A DNA stretch of 51,248 nt from Alphaproteobacteria bacterium (GTDB lineage: Bacteria > Pseudomonadota > Alphaproteobacteria > Micavibrionales > Micavibrionaceae): assembly GCA_018608245.1 (NCBI GenBank), contig JABAZY010000002.1, positions 1-51,248 on the forward strand, given 5' to 3'. Position numbers and translations under genes: made by a program. The notes under the pieces are model-generated. The model had not been told where the DNA came from and made no database searches. It saw only the letters and a list, made by a program, of their open reading frames with translations. Positions 7,258 to 17,121 of this stretch are shown here, piece after piece; the first letter of the stretch is position 1, and the number at the start of each line of letters is the position of its first letter.

Positions 7258-7479
7258 ATTGGCACGTCATTTGCTATTAAGATTAGGTATTCTTGCAATA
7301 TAGGGAATCGGTGGAGGTTTTACCATCTTTTTCATACAGGGGTATGGTTCGCTTTTTTAAACGAAATCAATATGTTATAAAGTAAGTCTTTACTTTTTTC
7401 ATAGGAATTTTTATAAAGGGGGCAATCAAATATTAATAAAAAGTTAATGAAAACTTTTACAGTAGCAAAGGAAGTCGCC

Positions 7480-7728
7480 ATGGGTGCATTCGACCGCGTA
7501 CGTATTTTGAATAAGGGTAAAAACCATTTTGCCCCTAATAGCTTTGATGTCATGCAGGCATATTCTAAACTGGATAGCGCTGCAAAAATGGCTCTATTTG
7601 ATCGTCTCAGCGACTCTCGTAAAACTTTTTATAAAACGGTAACGCTCTTTTGGCCAAACGCAAAAGAAGCAGATGCAAAACAGCTTGAGCGCTTTTTGGC
7701 ACACCGCATGGTAGCGAACGACCTTTAA
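7480..7728 (+). CDS. Small basic protein, unknown
   Basis: 82 aa starting MGAFDRVRILNKGKNHFAPN. ATG 7480 is chosen over ATG 7447 because AAAGGAAG sits 6-7 bases upstream. It is soluble and basic, without a signal peptide or recognised domain; residues 25-55 and 62-82 look helical. Its stop overlaps the next ATG (TAATG at 7726-7730), so the two genes are translationally coupled. Confidence 0.6.
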   Translation: MGAFDRVRILNKGKNHFAPNSFDVMQAYSKLDSAAKMALFDRLSDSRKTFYKTVTLFWPNAKEADAKQLERFLAHRMVANDL

Positions 7729-7925
7729 TGCCTTACAGAAGATCACACAGATTATCCCGAGAATCTAAGGCTATATTATTTAGCCTGTTTCTTTTGTCTG
7801 TGTTGGTCATTTCCATTATCACCATATTCGCCAGCACAGGGCCCATTATTCTGGGCACTGAATTAAACACCAACGGCATGGTTGAATATCTATGTCTGGG
7901 GCGCGCTTGCGAAGGCGGGTTTTAA
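7728..7925 (+). CDS. Small single-pass membrane protein
   Basis: 65 aa. A basic N-terminus (MPYRRSHRLSRESK) precedes one hydrophobic helix at about residues 15-40 (AILFSLFLLSVLVISIITIF), then a short tail with two cysteines (YLCLGRACEGGF). The charge pattern predicts an inner-membrane anchor with the tail in the periplasm. It is coupled to the 7480 gene and its stop is 4 bp from the convergent gltX stop. Function unknown. Confidence 0.55.
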   Translation: MPYRRSHRLSRESKAILFSLFLLSVLVISIITIFASTGPIILGTELNTNGMVEYLCLGRACEGGF

Positions 7926-7929
7926 TCTC

Positions 7930-9270
7930 TTAAGCAACCAAACGTTTCTTTGTTTTCTCTGGCCCTAATAGCGGGAGCAATACTTTTAACTCTGGGCCAT
8001 GTTCCATACCCGTCAATGCTTTACGCAACGGCATGAATAAACCTTTACCCTTACGATCCGTATTTTCCTTTAAAGATTTCGTCCATGCACTGAATGTTTC
8101 ATCATTCCACGGAGCAGGGGGCAGAAGCTCGGATGCCTTCGCCATGAAGTCTTTATCTTCTGCATCAATAACAGAGTTAACTTTACCGTTTGCCATCTCC
8201 CACCAATCTTGTGCATCTTTCATGCGCTCAAGGTTGGCACGAACACCATTCCAAAACTCTTCGTCAATATGATCTAGACCAAGCTCAGCCAATTTATCTT
8301 TGGCTTCTGTGTAATCTGTTTCATGCAATATTTTTGAGTTCAAACGAATTAACTCATCACTATCAAACTTCGGTGTCGAGCGTGAGAATTTTGAAAAATC
8401 AAACGATTCAATTAATTCATCCGCTGTCTTGTAAGGCTCAATTGGGTCAGATGTCCCAAGACGTGCAAGCAAGGATACAATAGACATAGGCTCCAAGCCT
8501 TCATCATTCTTAATATCTTTTAAACTCATCGCGCCTAAACGTTTAGAAAGCTTTCCACCTTCGGTGTCGGACACTAATGATAGATGCGCAAACTCTGGCG
8601 CTTGACCATTAATGGCTTCAAACATTTGAACGTGGGTCGCCGTGTTGGATACATGGTCTTCGCCACGCACAACATGGGTGATACCAAAATCAATATCGTC
8701 AATCACGGAACATAAATGATAAAGCGGTGTACCATTTTCACGCAACACAACAGGGTCAGATAAATCTTTACCGTTAAACTCTATTGGCCCGCGAATATGA
8801 TCCGTCCATGTAATTGGCGCATGGTTTAATTTAAAACGCCAATGCGCGGAACGACTTTCCGCTTCAAACTTTTTGATGTCATCTTCGGTCAGCTCTAACG
8901 CCGCACGGTCATATGTCGGTGGCACGCCACGTGATAATTGCGCCTTACGTTTAAGGCCTAATTCTTCTGGTGTTTCATAACACGCATATAAACGGCCATC
9001 TGCTTTCAGCTTTTCAATGACTTCATTATAGCGTTCTAAACGGTTGTTCTGATTTTCTTTTTGATCCCAGTTAATGCCCAACCAAGTCAGACCATCTTCA
9101 ATCGCTTGCTCATATTCCTTCTTTGAACGCTCTACATCCGTGTCATCAATGCGCAACAATAAATGCCCATTATTCTTTTGGCAAAATAACCAAGTAATAA
9201 GGGCAGTACGTGCATTCCCGATATGCAGGAAGCCAGTTGGTGATGGGGCAAAGCGAACTTTTACAGTCAT
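7930..9270 (-). CDS. gltX: Glutamyl-tRNA synthetase (class I)
   Basis: 446 aa, slightly short for the family (usually 460-490). It charges tRNA-Glu, and in bacteria lacking GlnRS also mischarges tRNA-Gln. The HIGH motif is HIGN at residues 16-19 (PTGFLHIGNARTAL) and the KMSKS equivalent is KLSKR at 240-244. The Rossmann catalytic core, the DDTDVERSK block near 42-50 and the C-terminal anticodon-binding helices are all present. Alphaproteobacteria often carry two GltX paralogues of different specificity; which one this is cannot be told here. A weak minus-strand promoter is visible at 9299-9327 (TTGAGT, 17 bp, TAAAAA). Confidence 0.95.
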   Translation of the reverse strand: MTVKVRFAPSPTGFLHIGNARTALITWLFCQKNNGHLLLRIDDTDVERSKKEYEQAIEDGLTWLGINWDQKENQNNRLERYNEVIEKLKADGRLYACYETPEELGLKRKAQLSRGVPPTYDRAALELTEDDIKKFEAESRSAHWRFKLNHAPITWTDHIRGPIEFNGKDLSDPVVLRENGTPLYHLCSVIDDIDFGITHVVRGEDHVSNTATHVQMFEAINGQAPEFAHLSLVSDTEGGKLSKRLGAMSLKDIKNDEGLEPMSIVSLLARLGTSDPIEPYKTADELIESFDFSKFSRSTPKFDSDELIRLNSKILHETDYTEAKDKLAELGLDHIDEEFWNGVRANLERMKDAQDWWEMANGKVNSVIDAEDKDFMAKASELLPPAPWNDETFSAWTKSLKENTDRKGKGLFMPLRKALTGMEHGPELKVLLPLLGPEKTKKRLVA

Positions 9271-9388
9271 AATCTCTCTTTCTCAACGATGAACGGCATT
9301 TTTACGCTGTTTCACACAAAAACTCAATAGATTAGCTGGCAATAATCGCTGAAATAGAGTATGATAATTTCATATACACAACACTCAC

Positions 9389-9414
9389 GCCTGCATTTCC
9401 TGCAGGCTTTTTTT
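9389..9414 (+). terminator. Strong terminator with no recognised plus-strand gene before it
   Basis: GCCTGCA (9389-9395) pairs with TGCAGGC (9401-9407) around TTTCC and is followed by seven Ts (9408-9414). The U-run exists only for plus-strand transcription, yet both neighbours (gltX, nadE) are on the minus strand. It may end a short transcript starting near 9372, since CTGGCA at 9336 and TATGAT at 9360 are promoter-like. Confidence 0.6.
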
Positions 9415-9569
9415 ATGGGCAAGGTATTACTTTTTTTTGAGCGATCCTTGCCGTAGCGTGTTTACACGCCCGAGGCCTCTAAAAAAGCAAAAACGAACTA
9501 ATGGGTAAGTCGTTGAAATATCACAAAGTGAGTCATATTTCAGCTCAAATACAGGAACGAACTAATGGA

Positions 9570-11171
9570 TTATTCAGTGCGAAATTTATTGGTAATTGGG
9601 TAACGACGGTCACGGCCAAAAGCTTTGCGCGTAATTTTAACCCCTGGCGGCGCTTGCTTACGCTTATATTCTGCGATATCCAGCATACGCCATATTTTAA
9701 GAACGAGTGCTTTATCGTAGCCATGCTTGCGCGCGATTTCATCAGGCGAGAGGTTATCCTCAATCAACCCCATCAGGATATTATCCAGTACCTCATAAGG
9801 GGGTAGGCTATCCTGATCTGTTTGGTCTGGCTTCAACTCGGCACTAGGCGCTTTGTCGATTATGTTTTGGGGGATAACGGGGCTTTGTTGATTGCGCCAT
9901 TCTGATAGGGCATAGACTTGCATCTTGTACAAATCCTTCAGCGCGTTAAACCCGCCACACATATCACCGTAAAGCGTCGCATAGCCAACGGCCATTTCTG
10001 ATTTATTGCCCGTAGACAGCACCATTTTACCCGTCGCATTAGATAGAGCCATTAGCGTCACGCCACGTGCGCGGGATTGGATGTTCTCAAACGTCGTGCC
10101 TGCGTTATCCGCATCGATGTGAGGCGCGAGCATAGCGCTATAAGCCTCCATAGCGCCTTCAATTGGGATGCTATCTAGTTGAACACCTAAAGCATCTGCA
10201 CAAGCTTGAGCGTCATCCAAACTCTCTTGGGAGGTATAAGGCGAAGGCATCATCACACAATGCACGTTCTCCGCCCCTAAAGCGTCAACGGCAATCGCGG
10301 CGGATAGGGCGCTATCAATACCACCTGATAGGCCAATTAACACGCCAGAGAAATTATTTTTGCGCACGTAATCACGCAAACCAGTTGTGACGGCTTTATA
10401 AATAATTTCTAATGGCTCCTGTTTGGTAATTTCGGCAGGGGCGTCAAAATTAAACTCAACGTTGATTTCTTCAAAAGCAGGGAGTTGCGCGATAACATCG
10501 CCATTTTGATCCATTACAAAAGAACGCCCATCAAAAACCAATTCATCCTGTCCGCCAACTTGGTTGACGTAGATGAGTGGTAGACCAGTCTCACTAACGC
10601 GTGCTTTGGCGTTTTCAAGACGACGATCCTGTATGTCATCTTGAAAAGGGCTTCCGTTAGGTACAATCAATAATTCAGCACCTTGCGCTTTTAGGTGCGC
10701 GCTCGCATCTGTCTGCCACATATCTTCGCAGATCATGATGCCTAATTTTACGCCTTTATATTCAAGCACCTCAGGCAACGCCCCTTGGTCGAAAACACGC
10801 TTTTCGTCAAAAACGCCGTAATTGGGTAAATGATGTTTTTGAATAACTTGCAAGATTTGACCATTTGAAATAGCCAAAACAGCATTATAGATTTTACCAC
10901 CTTCACGCCATGGGGTAGGGAGTAAAATAAGCTTATCTGACCCTTTGGTCGTTTTGATAAATGTATCAATGCGATGAGTAAGCGTATCTATAAAGTGATT
11001 ATTCAGAATTAAATCATCGGCTGGATAGCCCGTTGTAACGCTCTCAGGAAATACAACAACACTATTCTCTTTCAATGCGTTACGGCATGTTTCTTCTATT
11101 AAAGAAACATTGCCTTCTAAATCACCAACTGTGGGATTTAATTGCGCTAGGACAAAGTTGAAGGCAGTCAT
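9570..11171 (-). CDS. nadE: Glutamine-dependent NAD+ synthetase
   Basis: 533 aa, two domains. The N-terminal nitrilase-fold glutaminase (about 1-250) has the catalytic triad Glu43 (FPESVTTGYP), Lys112 (VIQKHHLPNYG) and Cys148 (IMICEDMWQ). It feeds ammonia to the C-terminal synthetase (about 265-533), which has the ATP pyrophosphatase P-loop SGGIDSA and amidates NaAD to NAD+. The KPDQTDQDSLPPYEVLD block is also diagnostic. Length is normal for the fused form. It is the last step of NAD biosynthesis. The stop TAA 9570-9572 lies next to one copy of a 13-bp direct repeat. Confidence 0.96.
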   Translation of the reverse strand: MTAFNFVLAQLNPTVGDLEGNVSLIEETCRNALKENSVVVFPESVTTGYPADDLILNNHFIDTLTHRIDTFIKTTKGSDKLILLPTPWREGGKIYNAVLAISNGQILQVIQKHHLPNYGVFDEKRVFDQGALPEVLEYKGVKLGIMICEDMWQTDASAHLKAQGAELLIVPNGSPFQDDIQDRRLENAKARVSETGLPLIYVNQVGGQDELVFDGRSFVMDQNGDVIAQLPAFEEINVEFNFDAPAEITKQEPLEIIYKAVTTGLRDYVRKNNFSGVLIGLSGGIDSALSAAIAVDALGAENVHCVMMPSPYTSQESLDDAQACADALGVQLDSIPIEGAMEAYSAMLAPHIDADNAGTTFENIQSRARGVTLMALSNATGKMVLSTGNKSEMAVGYATLYGDMCGGFNALKDLYKMQVYALSEWRNQQSPVIPQNIIDKAPSAELKPDQTDQDSLPPYEVLDNILMGLIEDNLSPDEIARKHGYDKALVLKIWRMLDIAEYKRKQAPPGVKITRKAFGRDRRYPITNKFRTE

Positions 11172-11179
11172 TGAACGAC

Positions 11180-12568
11180 CTATTTCTTAATGGCTTTTAA
11201 TTCATCCGCAACCAAGAAAGCTAATTCCAACGCCTGATTAGCATTTAGACGAGGGTCACAGGCTGTATGGTAACGGCTGGATAAGTCTTCTTCTGTTACA
11301 TCATGCGCACCACCAACACATTCGGTGACGTTTTGACCTGTTAATTCAAAGTGAACACCACCCGGATGCGTGCCTTCAGCCTTATGGACATTGAAAAACC
11401 CTTTAACTTCGGCAAGGATGTTATCGAAACGCCTTGTTTTATACCCTGTGCTAGATTTTTCGACGTTGCCATGCATTGGATCACATATCCACGCAACTTG
11501 GCGACCTTCCTCTTTTACACGACGCACAAGCGGGGCTAATTTCTCTTCAACTTGACCATGTCCCATACGGCCGATCAAAGATAAGCGACCTGGAATATTG
11601 TCTGGATTAATTGTATCAATCAGCTTGATTAACGTATCACCATCCAACTCAGGCGGTACTTTCATACCTATTGGGTTATTGATTCCACGGACAAATTCAA
11701 TTTGTGCGCCATCAGTTTGTTGCGTGCGCGCACCAATCCATAGGAAGTGAGCGGAGGTATCATATGGATCATCCGTAATGCTGTCTGTACGAGTCATTGC
11801 TTCTTCGTATGGCAATAATAATGCCTCATGACAGGTGTAGAAATCAGTTTCGCGCATCGTTGGTACTTTTGTGCTGTCAACGCCACAGGCCTTCATGAAG
11901 GTAAGGGCTTGGTCGATATCATGCGCTAATGCTTCGTATCTATCGCTTAACGGGCTGTTAGATACAAAATCTAAGTTCCAGCTATGAACTTTGTTTAGGT
12001 CGGCGTAACCACCTTGGGCAAAAGCGCGAAGCAGGTTTAGCGTTGATGCAGATTGGTTGTAGGCGCGGATCATACGCTCAGGGTTTGGCACACGTGATTG
12101 TTCGGTAAACTCAAGTTTATTGATGATATCACCGCGGTAGCTGGGGAGTGTAACATCATCAATAGTTTCGGTGTCAGCAGAGCGTGGCTTTGCAAATTGC
12201 CCAGCCATACGGCCCATTTTAACAATCGGCAAACCACCGCTATAGGTCATGATCACCGACATTTGCAGTAATAGACGGAACGTATCACGGATTTTATTCG
12301 CGTTGAATTCTTGGAAACTTTCGGCGCAATCACCACCTTGAAGGATAAAGGCATTACCAGCACAAACTTCGGCTAGCTGGCTTTGTAAATGGCGTGCTTC
12401 ACCAGCAAAAACGAGGGGAGGCAGGCCAGAAACAATTCCTTCAATACGCTCTAATTTTGCCTGATCAGGGTAGGTTGGTAATTGTGTCGCGGGTTTTGCG
12501 CGCCAGCTATTAGGTGCCCAGCTTTGAGTGTTGTTATTAGCTTGTTTTGCTGTGTTGGTTTTAGCCAT
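11180..12568 (-). CDS. Class II 3-deoxy-7-phosphoheptulonate (DAHP) synthase
   Basis: 462 aa. It condenses phosphoenolpyruvate and erythrose 4-phosphate, the first step of the shikimate pathway to aromatic amino acids. The plant-type class II layout is clear: [15 protein letters not shown] at the N-terminus, [13 protein letters not shown] near 97-109 (the metal-binding Cys region), [25 protein letters not shown] and [20 protein letters not shown]. Class I enzymes are shorter (about 350 aa) and lack these blocks. The stop is 8 bp upstream of the nadE start, so the two are probably co-transcribed. Confidence 0.95.
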   Translation of the reverse strand: MAKTNTAKQANNNTQSWAPNSWRAKPATQLPTYPDQAKLERIEGIVSGLPPLVFAGEARHLQSQLAEVCAGNAFILQGGDCAESFQEFNANKIRDTFRLLLQMSVIMTYSGGLPIVKMGRMAGQFAKPRSADTETIDDVTLPSYRGDIINKLEFTEQSRVPNPERMIRAYNQSASTLNLLRAFAQGGYADLNKVHSWNLDFVSNSPLSDRYEALAHDIDQALTFMKACGVDSTKVPTMRETDFYTCHEALLLPYEEAMTRTDSITDDPYDTSAHFLWIGARTQQTDGAQIEFVRGINNPIGMKVPPELDGDTLIKLIDTINPDNIPGRLSLIGRMGHGQVEEKLAPLVRRVKEEGRQVAWICDPMHGNVEKSSTGYKTRRFDNILAEVKGFFNVHKAEGTHPGGVHFELTGQNVTECVGGAHDVTEEDLSSRYHTACDPRLNANQALELAFLVADELKAIKK

Positions 12569-12645
12569 GAAATTGATTGCCCATTAAATATTTAAGAGCA
12601 TCATATTTAGGCAATTTTCCTTAAAATTTCAAGTGATTAATGGCT

Positions 12646-14004
12646 TTAGTCACTGCTAGGCGTGCGCATGGTGACAAATTCTTCGGCGGCGGTTGGGTGA
12701 ATACCAATCGTGCGGTCAAAATCGAACTTAGTAGCACCTGCCTTTAGGGCGATACCAATACCTTGCAGAATTTCGGGGGAATCGGCGCCACACATATGCA
12801 CGCCAATGACTTTATCGGTCTTTTTATCGACGATTAACTTCATAAATGTTTTTTCGTCCCGTCCAGAAAGCGTATGGCGTATAGGTTTGAATGTGGATTT
12901 ATAAATTTCAATCTCAATGCCTTTGTCGATAGCCTCATGCTCGGCTAAACCAACCGTACCAATGGGCGGGGAGGAGAAAACGGCGGTTGGGATATTATCA
13001 TAGCCAACTTGGCGGTCTGGCTGTTTGTTGAATAGACGATCCGCCAAAACATGACCTTCGGCAAGGGCGACAGGCGTGAGATCTAGGCTGTCTGTTACAT
13101 CACCCACGGCAAAGATGTTGTCTATGCTGGTTTGGTAATGCCCATTAACGATGATCTCATGATTGTCTTTTTGATCAATTTTAACGTTTTCTAGGCCTAA
13201 ATTATGTGTATTTGGTACGCGTCCAATGGCAGAAAACACTAAATTGCATGATATTTCATCATTTTTAGTGCTAAATACAGTAAATTTACCGTTATTATTG
13301 GCTATTTTGTCGATATCCGTCTCTAATTTGATGTTTATGCCCTGTTTTTCCATCTCTGAGGCTAGAAAATGACGTATATCACTATCAAATCCGCGTAAAA
13401 TTTGATCTCCACGGTGTAAAAGAGTGACTTTTGCGCCTAAACCATGAAAAATATGGGCGAATTCAACGCCAATATAGCCGCCGCCTTGGATAACAACGTG
13501 CTCAGGCAGTTTATCAAGGTAGAATGCATCATCAGAAACAATAGCATTTTCGCCACCTTCATATTTAGGGGCGCGTGGTTGTCCACCCACGGCAATCAGG
13601 ATTTTGTCAGCGATGATGGTTTTATCACCGACTTGAAGCGTATGTGCGTCGATAAATTTGGCGTAATCTTCAAAAACGCTCACGCCTGCATTTCTAAGCA
13701 TGGTTTGATAAATACCGTTTAGACGATTGATTTCTTTGTCTTTGTTTGCGATTAAAGTTGCCCAGTCGAAGGTTGGTTTTTCGGATGTCCAGCCGAAACC
13801 TTTTGCGTCTTCGAAAGCAGGGCCGTAATCGGAAGCATAAGCCAGAAGTTTTTTAGGGACGCACCCAATATTGACGCATGTCCCACCAAAATGACGACCT
13901 TCGGCTATGCCGACTTTTGCACCATGACCAGACGCAATACGGGCGGAGCGAACACCGCCAGAGCCTGCGCCAATGACAAAATAATCAAAATCATAGTTAC
14001 TCAT
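12646..14004 (-). CDS. gor: Glutathione-disulfide reductase
   Basis: 452 aa, pyridine nucleotide-disulfide oxidoreductase fold. The FAD site GAGSGGVRSARI is at about residues 12-23 and the redox-active disulfide is Cys43/Cys48 in GGTCVNIGCVPKK. An NAD(P)H-binding GGGYIGVEFAHIFHGLG follows, and the C-terminal catalytic motif is IGIHPTAAEEFVTMR. The GCVPKK active site and length favour glutathione reductase over dihydrolipoamide dehydrogenase, which has GCIPSK. It recycles oxidised glutathione in the cytoplasm. Confidence 0.92.
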   Translation of the reverse strand: MSNYDFDYFVIGAGSGGVRSARIASGHGAKVGIAEGRHFGGTCVNIGCVPKKLLAYASDYGPAFEDAKGFGWTSEKPTFDWATLIANKDKEINRLNGIYQTMLRNAGVSVFEDYAKFIDAHTLQVGDKTIIADKILIAVGGQPRAPKYEGGENAIVSDDAFYLDKLPEHVVIQGGGYIGVEFAHIFHGLGAKVTLLHRGDQILRGFDSDIRHFLASEMEKQGINIKLETDIDKIANNNGKFTVFSTKNDEISCNLVFSAIGRVPNTHNLGLENVKIDQKDNHEIIVNGHYQTSIDNIFAVGDVTDSLDLTPVALAEGHVLADRLFNKQPDRQVGYDNIPTAVFSSPPIGTVGLAEHEAIDKGIEIEIYKSTFKPIRHTLSGRDEKTFMKLIVDKKTDKVIGVHMCGADSPEILQGIGIALKAGATKFDFDRTIGIHPTAAEEFVTMRTPSSD

Positions 14005-14019
14005 TTTATAGATATTCCT

Positions 14020-14868
14020 TTAATTTGTTTTCCATCTTCTGTGGAGCCATAGCCATTGCGCGGGGTTTTCTGTGATCCATTCTTCTAATAAATGATGTGA
14101 TGTTTTTACAACTTCTTCAATGCTTTGTCCGTCAATGTTTAGGGCGGGGTAGATCGTCATGGTGAAATTTGCACCTTTGTCGCGGACAATTTTTAACGGC
14201 ACTAATGGGCATTTAAATTTCTGTGCTAATTGAGCGAAGGCGGGGCTGGTCATTGCGGGGTGTCCAAAAAAATCTGCTTCTATTCCTTCGTTATATTTTT
14301 GATCAATTAAAATACCTATATGCCCGTTTTCATTTAATGTTTTAACAATCTGACGGGTTCCACTAATGGCCTTTGGGATGGTTTTTAATTTTCCGCCAAG
14401 GCTTCGACATTTTTGTAGAACGGTGTCAGCTGTTTTATTATTCGGTGGGCGATAGATGGAGGTTACATCAAAATTATGTTGCAGATGGGCGGCAATCGGG
14501 CATATCTCCCAATTCGCCAAGTGCCCAGTAATCATGAGGGTAGGTACGCCTTTTAGATTCTCAAGAATATCACCACCGACAATCGTGGTACGGGTTTGAC
14601 CAATGGTTTTTAGGTGAGGGTACTCCGTCATAACACGCCCAAGGTTATCCCACATGCCTGCAATTATTTGTGCGTATTCAGCTTCGCTTTTGTTGGGTAG
14701 AGCGCGAACTAAATTTGCCTTTGCTTTGCGAGATGCGGCAAGGCGAGGGCCGACGGTGCGCCCAATAAAGCCACCAACATTTGAGGCCACATCAACAGGC
14801 ACTAATTTGAAGATAAAGAATAATATCCTTAGTAGTAGCCCTTCGAAAAAATAACGTATGTTTTTCAT
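14020..14868 (-). CDS. LpxL/HtrB-type lipid A acyltransferase
   Basis: 282 aa. An N-terminal membrane anchor (LLLRILFFIFKLVPVDVA) precedes an acyltransferase core with the HX4E catalytic motif in ITGHLANWEICP (His about 116, Glu about 121). The IGILIDQKYNEGIEADFFG block is also typical of the LpxL/LpxM family, which adds secondary acyl chains to Kdo-lipid A at the inner membrane. Length is near family norm (about 290-310). Its start lies 4 bp after the lpxK stop, giving a waaA-lpxK-acyltransferase operon that builds Kdo-lipid A. Confidence 0.88.
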   Translation of the reverse strand: MKNIRYFFEGLLLRILFFIFKLVPVDVASNVGGFIGRTVGPRLAASRKAKANLVRALPNKSEAEYAQIIAGMWDNLGRVMTEYPHLKTIGQTRTTIVGGDILENLKGVPTLMITGHLANWEICPIAAHLQHNFDVTSIYRPPNNKTADTVLQKCRSLGGKLKTIPKAISGTRQIVKTLNENGHIGILIDQKYNEGIEADFFGHPAMTSPAFAQLAQKFKCPLVPLKIVRDKGANFTMTIYPALNIDGQSIEEVVKTSHHLLEEWITENPAQWLWLHRRWKTN

Positions 14869-14872
14869 GTTG

Positions 14873-15838
14873 TTATCTTAAATCCTTTAAGTGATCACCC
14901 AAGAATTTTTTGAGGTCATTGTCTTCTTTGAAGTTAATGTGAACAGGTAATGTTTCGATACCTTCGCGTAGTTCGATGGGAAGGCGCACGTAATCTTTTT
15001 CGGTCGTGATTAAAATAGTGTTTTGTTTTGATGCTTCATCCTTAAGCATTTTAATTTCTACTTCAATATAATCATGATGATCAGCAAAGGCGTGCCAACC
15101 AACAAGATTTGCACCAAGGGATTCTAAAGTATATTTAAATTTCTCTGGGCGACCAATACCTGCAAAGGCAACGTAGTTTTTAGATGTATCTAATTCTGCG
15201 CTTGGCTCAAGAGAGGCTTGAAACACAGGCTTATCGGAATGGAGTGGGCCACCAATATAGATCACAGCATCAATGCGGTTCATTACTTTTCTAATTGGCT
15301 CACGTAGAGGGCCAGCAGGGATGAGTTTGTTATTACCGAACTTGGTAATGCCATCAACGACGAGGAAACTGATATCTTTGTGAAGGCTGTTATTTTGTAA
15401 GCCATCATCCATTAGAATAATATCCGCCCCATTTTCTTCCGCCAGCTTTGCACCCTCGGCACGGTTGGGTGAGATAATTGTGGGGGCGTGATTTGCTAAC
15501 ATCATGGCTTCATCACCAACATCTTTGGCGGTGTGTTTAGTGATATCAACGACGGTGGCACTTGTAATTGATCCACCATATCCGCGTAATAAAAAGTGAG
15601 GGTTTTTAGCCTCTAATAATTTTAACAGAGCGATGGCGGTTGGTGTTTTACCACTGCCACCAGCCACGGCATTACCAATGCAGATAACAGGAATGTTCGA
15701 TTTATATGATTGTTTTGCCTTAAGCTTTTGATCAATAAAACTACCAAGTCTGTACAGCCATGATAATGGTGTGAGCAATATGGCTTTAATCCCGACAGGG
15801 GCGTACCAAAATGAAGGTGTCTTTAAGGGCATGATCAT
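14873..15838 (-). CDS. lpxK: Tetraacyldisaccharide 4'-kinase
   Basis: 321 aa. It phosphorylates the 4' position of the lipid A precursor at the cytoplasmic face of the inner membrane. The N-terminal amphipathic region (FWYAPVGIKAILLTPLSWLY) is the usual membrane-contact helix. The P-loop is GNAVAGGSGKTPTAIALL (about 56-73), and the DDGLQNNSLHKD motif, a family hallmark in the active site, is near 141-152. Located between waaA and the LpxL-type gene, 26 bp from waaA. Confidence 0.95.
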   Translation of the reverse strand: MIMPLKTPSFWYAPVGIKAILLTPLSWLYRLGSFIDQKLKAKQSYKSNIPVICIGNAVAGGSGKTPTAIALLKLLEAKNPHFLLRGYGGSITSATVVDITKHTAKDVGDEAMMLANHAPTIISPNRAEGAKLAEENGADIILMDDGLQNNSLHKDISFLVVDGITKFGNNKLIPAGPLREPIRKVMNRIDAVIYIGGPLHSDKPVFQASLEPSAELDTSKNYVAFAGIGRPEKFKYTLESLGANLVGWHAFADHHDYIEVEIKMLKDEASKQNTILITTEKDYVRLPIELREGIETLPVHINFKEDNDLKKFLGDHLKDLR

Positions 15839-15864
15839 AGTTGTAATGGGTTAGGCTTTCCTTA

Positions 15865-17121
15865 TCAAGTAAGGGATAGCTCATTGATAATGTTATCAAT
15901 AATGTTTGTTTTTTGCTCAATGTAGTTTTTGGCGGTTTCTGCCATTTCCGCGCATATGGCTGGGTTAGTGAGTAGGTCGTTTAATTTATGGTATAAATCA
16001 TCAGGATCACTGGCTTCATGAACGGCGTCAGCTTCCTTCATTTCATCGAATATATCTTGTAACAGCTCAGTTTTAGGGCCGGTAAGCACAACACAATCAA
16101 GCTGAGCTGCTTCGATTGGGTTATGACCTCCACCATCATGGCTAAATGATTTACCAATAACAGCAATTGGTGCTAGACGGAAGAACAGCCCTAATTCACC
16201 CAGAGTATCAGCAATATAGATATTGATATCTGTTGTTGGCGGGTTTTTGTCTTCACCACGGAAAGTGACGTTGAGATTATATTGAGCGATTTTGGTTTTA
16301 ATATCATCACGGCGTTCAGGGTGGCGGGGGACGATGATGGTTAGTAAATCCGGGTGCTCAGCTTGCAGGCGTTGATGTATTTCACAGGCTAATGCTTCTT
16401 CGCCGTCATGTGTGCTGGCGTATACCCAGCAAGGGCGCGTATCTATTGCATTTTGCATACGGGCCAGTTCTTCGGGGGCATGGAATAATGGCTCTGCACT
16501 ATATTTGATATTACCTGTCGTTTGAACGTTTTTGGCGCCTAATGCTTTAAACAGTTGCGTGTCTTTATCTGTTTGCGTCAGGATTTTGGTGAAACTGCTT
16601 AATAGCAGTTTGACGGAGCCTTTTAGTTTCGACCATTTTTTAAATGATTTATCTGATAGGCGCGCATTAATTAAGATTGTTGTAATCTTCTGTGTTTTAA
16701 GCGCCAGAAGCGTGGTTGGCCATAGCTCTGATTCCATGCGAAGCGCCAAATCAGGTTGCCAATGCTCCAAAAATCGATTGATCCATCGTGGGTGATCAAG
16801 GGGTGCATATTGATGGACTGCGCGTGAGGGTAGGCGCTCTGCCATAAGTTTAGCTGAGGTCACTGTTCCGCTGGTCACCAAAATATTGGTGGTAGGTGAT
16901 TTTTGTAGGATTTTATCTATTAGGATGAGGGTGGATTGCGCCTCACCAACGCTAGCGGCATGAAGCCAGATAAGCTTGCCTTTAGGGCAGGGAAGCCCTG
17001 CAATCCCGTAGCGTTCTTTCAAACGTAATTTATCTTCTTTGGCAATTTTTACGCGCTTATTGAGCAGAAGGTGCAAAAACGGCGTTGAAAGATATACTAA
17101 TGATTTATACAGAAAGAACAT
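15865..17121 (-). CDS. waaA: 3-deoxy-D-manno-octulosonic acid (Kdo) transferase
   Basis: 418 aa, GT-B glycosyltransferase (family 30), adding Kdo from CMP-Kdo to lipid IVA. An N-terminal membrane anchor (FFLYKSLVYLSTPFLHLLL) precedes the KLIWLHAASVGEAQS motif (about 49-63), which contains the catalytic-base Glu of the family. LALRMESELWPTTLLAL and the C-terminal KSFSHDGGGHNPIEAAQLDC nucleotide-sugar block are also diagnostic. It is the first gene of the lipid A operon. Its start region overlaps upstream sequence of the divergent 17198 gene only if an implausibly long start is used for that gene. Confidence 0.94.
   Translation of the reverse strand: MFFLYKSLVYLSTPFLHLLLNKRVKIAKEDKLRLKERYGIAGLPCPKGKLIWLHAASVGEAQSTLILIDKILQKSPTTNILVTSGTVTSAKLMAERLPSRAVHQYAPLDHPRWINRFLEHWQPDLALRMESELWPTTLLALKTQKITTILINARLSDKSFKKWSKLKGSVKLLLSSFTKILTQTDKDTQLFKALGAKNVQTTGNIKYSAEPLFHAPEELARMQNAIDTRPCWVYASTHDGEEALACEIHQRLQAEHPDLLTIIVPRHPERRDDIKTKIAQYNLNVTFRGEDKNPPTTDINIYIADTLGELGLFFRLAPIAVIGKSFSHDGGGHNPIEAAQLDCVVLTGPKTELLQDIFDEMKEADAVHEASDPDDLYHKLNDLLTNPAICAEMAETAKNYIEQKTNIIDNIINELSLT

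Noticed and set aside
9456-9469. GCGTG-TTTA-CACGC hairpin near the nadE stop
   Set aside because: Only a 5-bp stem with no T-run on either strand, so it is not a credible terminator.
9501-9806. 101-codon plus-strand ORF overlapping nadE
   Set aside because: It overlaps the clearly conserved C-terminus of nadE in antisense and shows no protein-like pattern; only the non-overlapping 13-bp repeat was kept as an observation.
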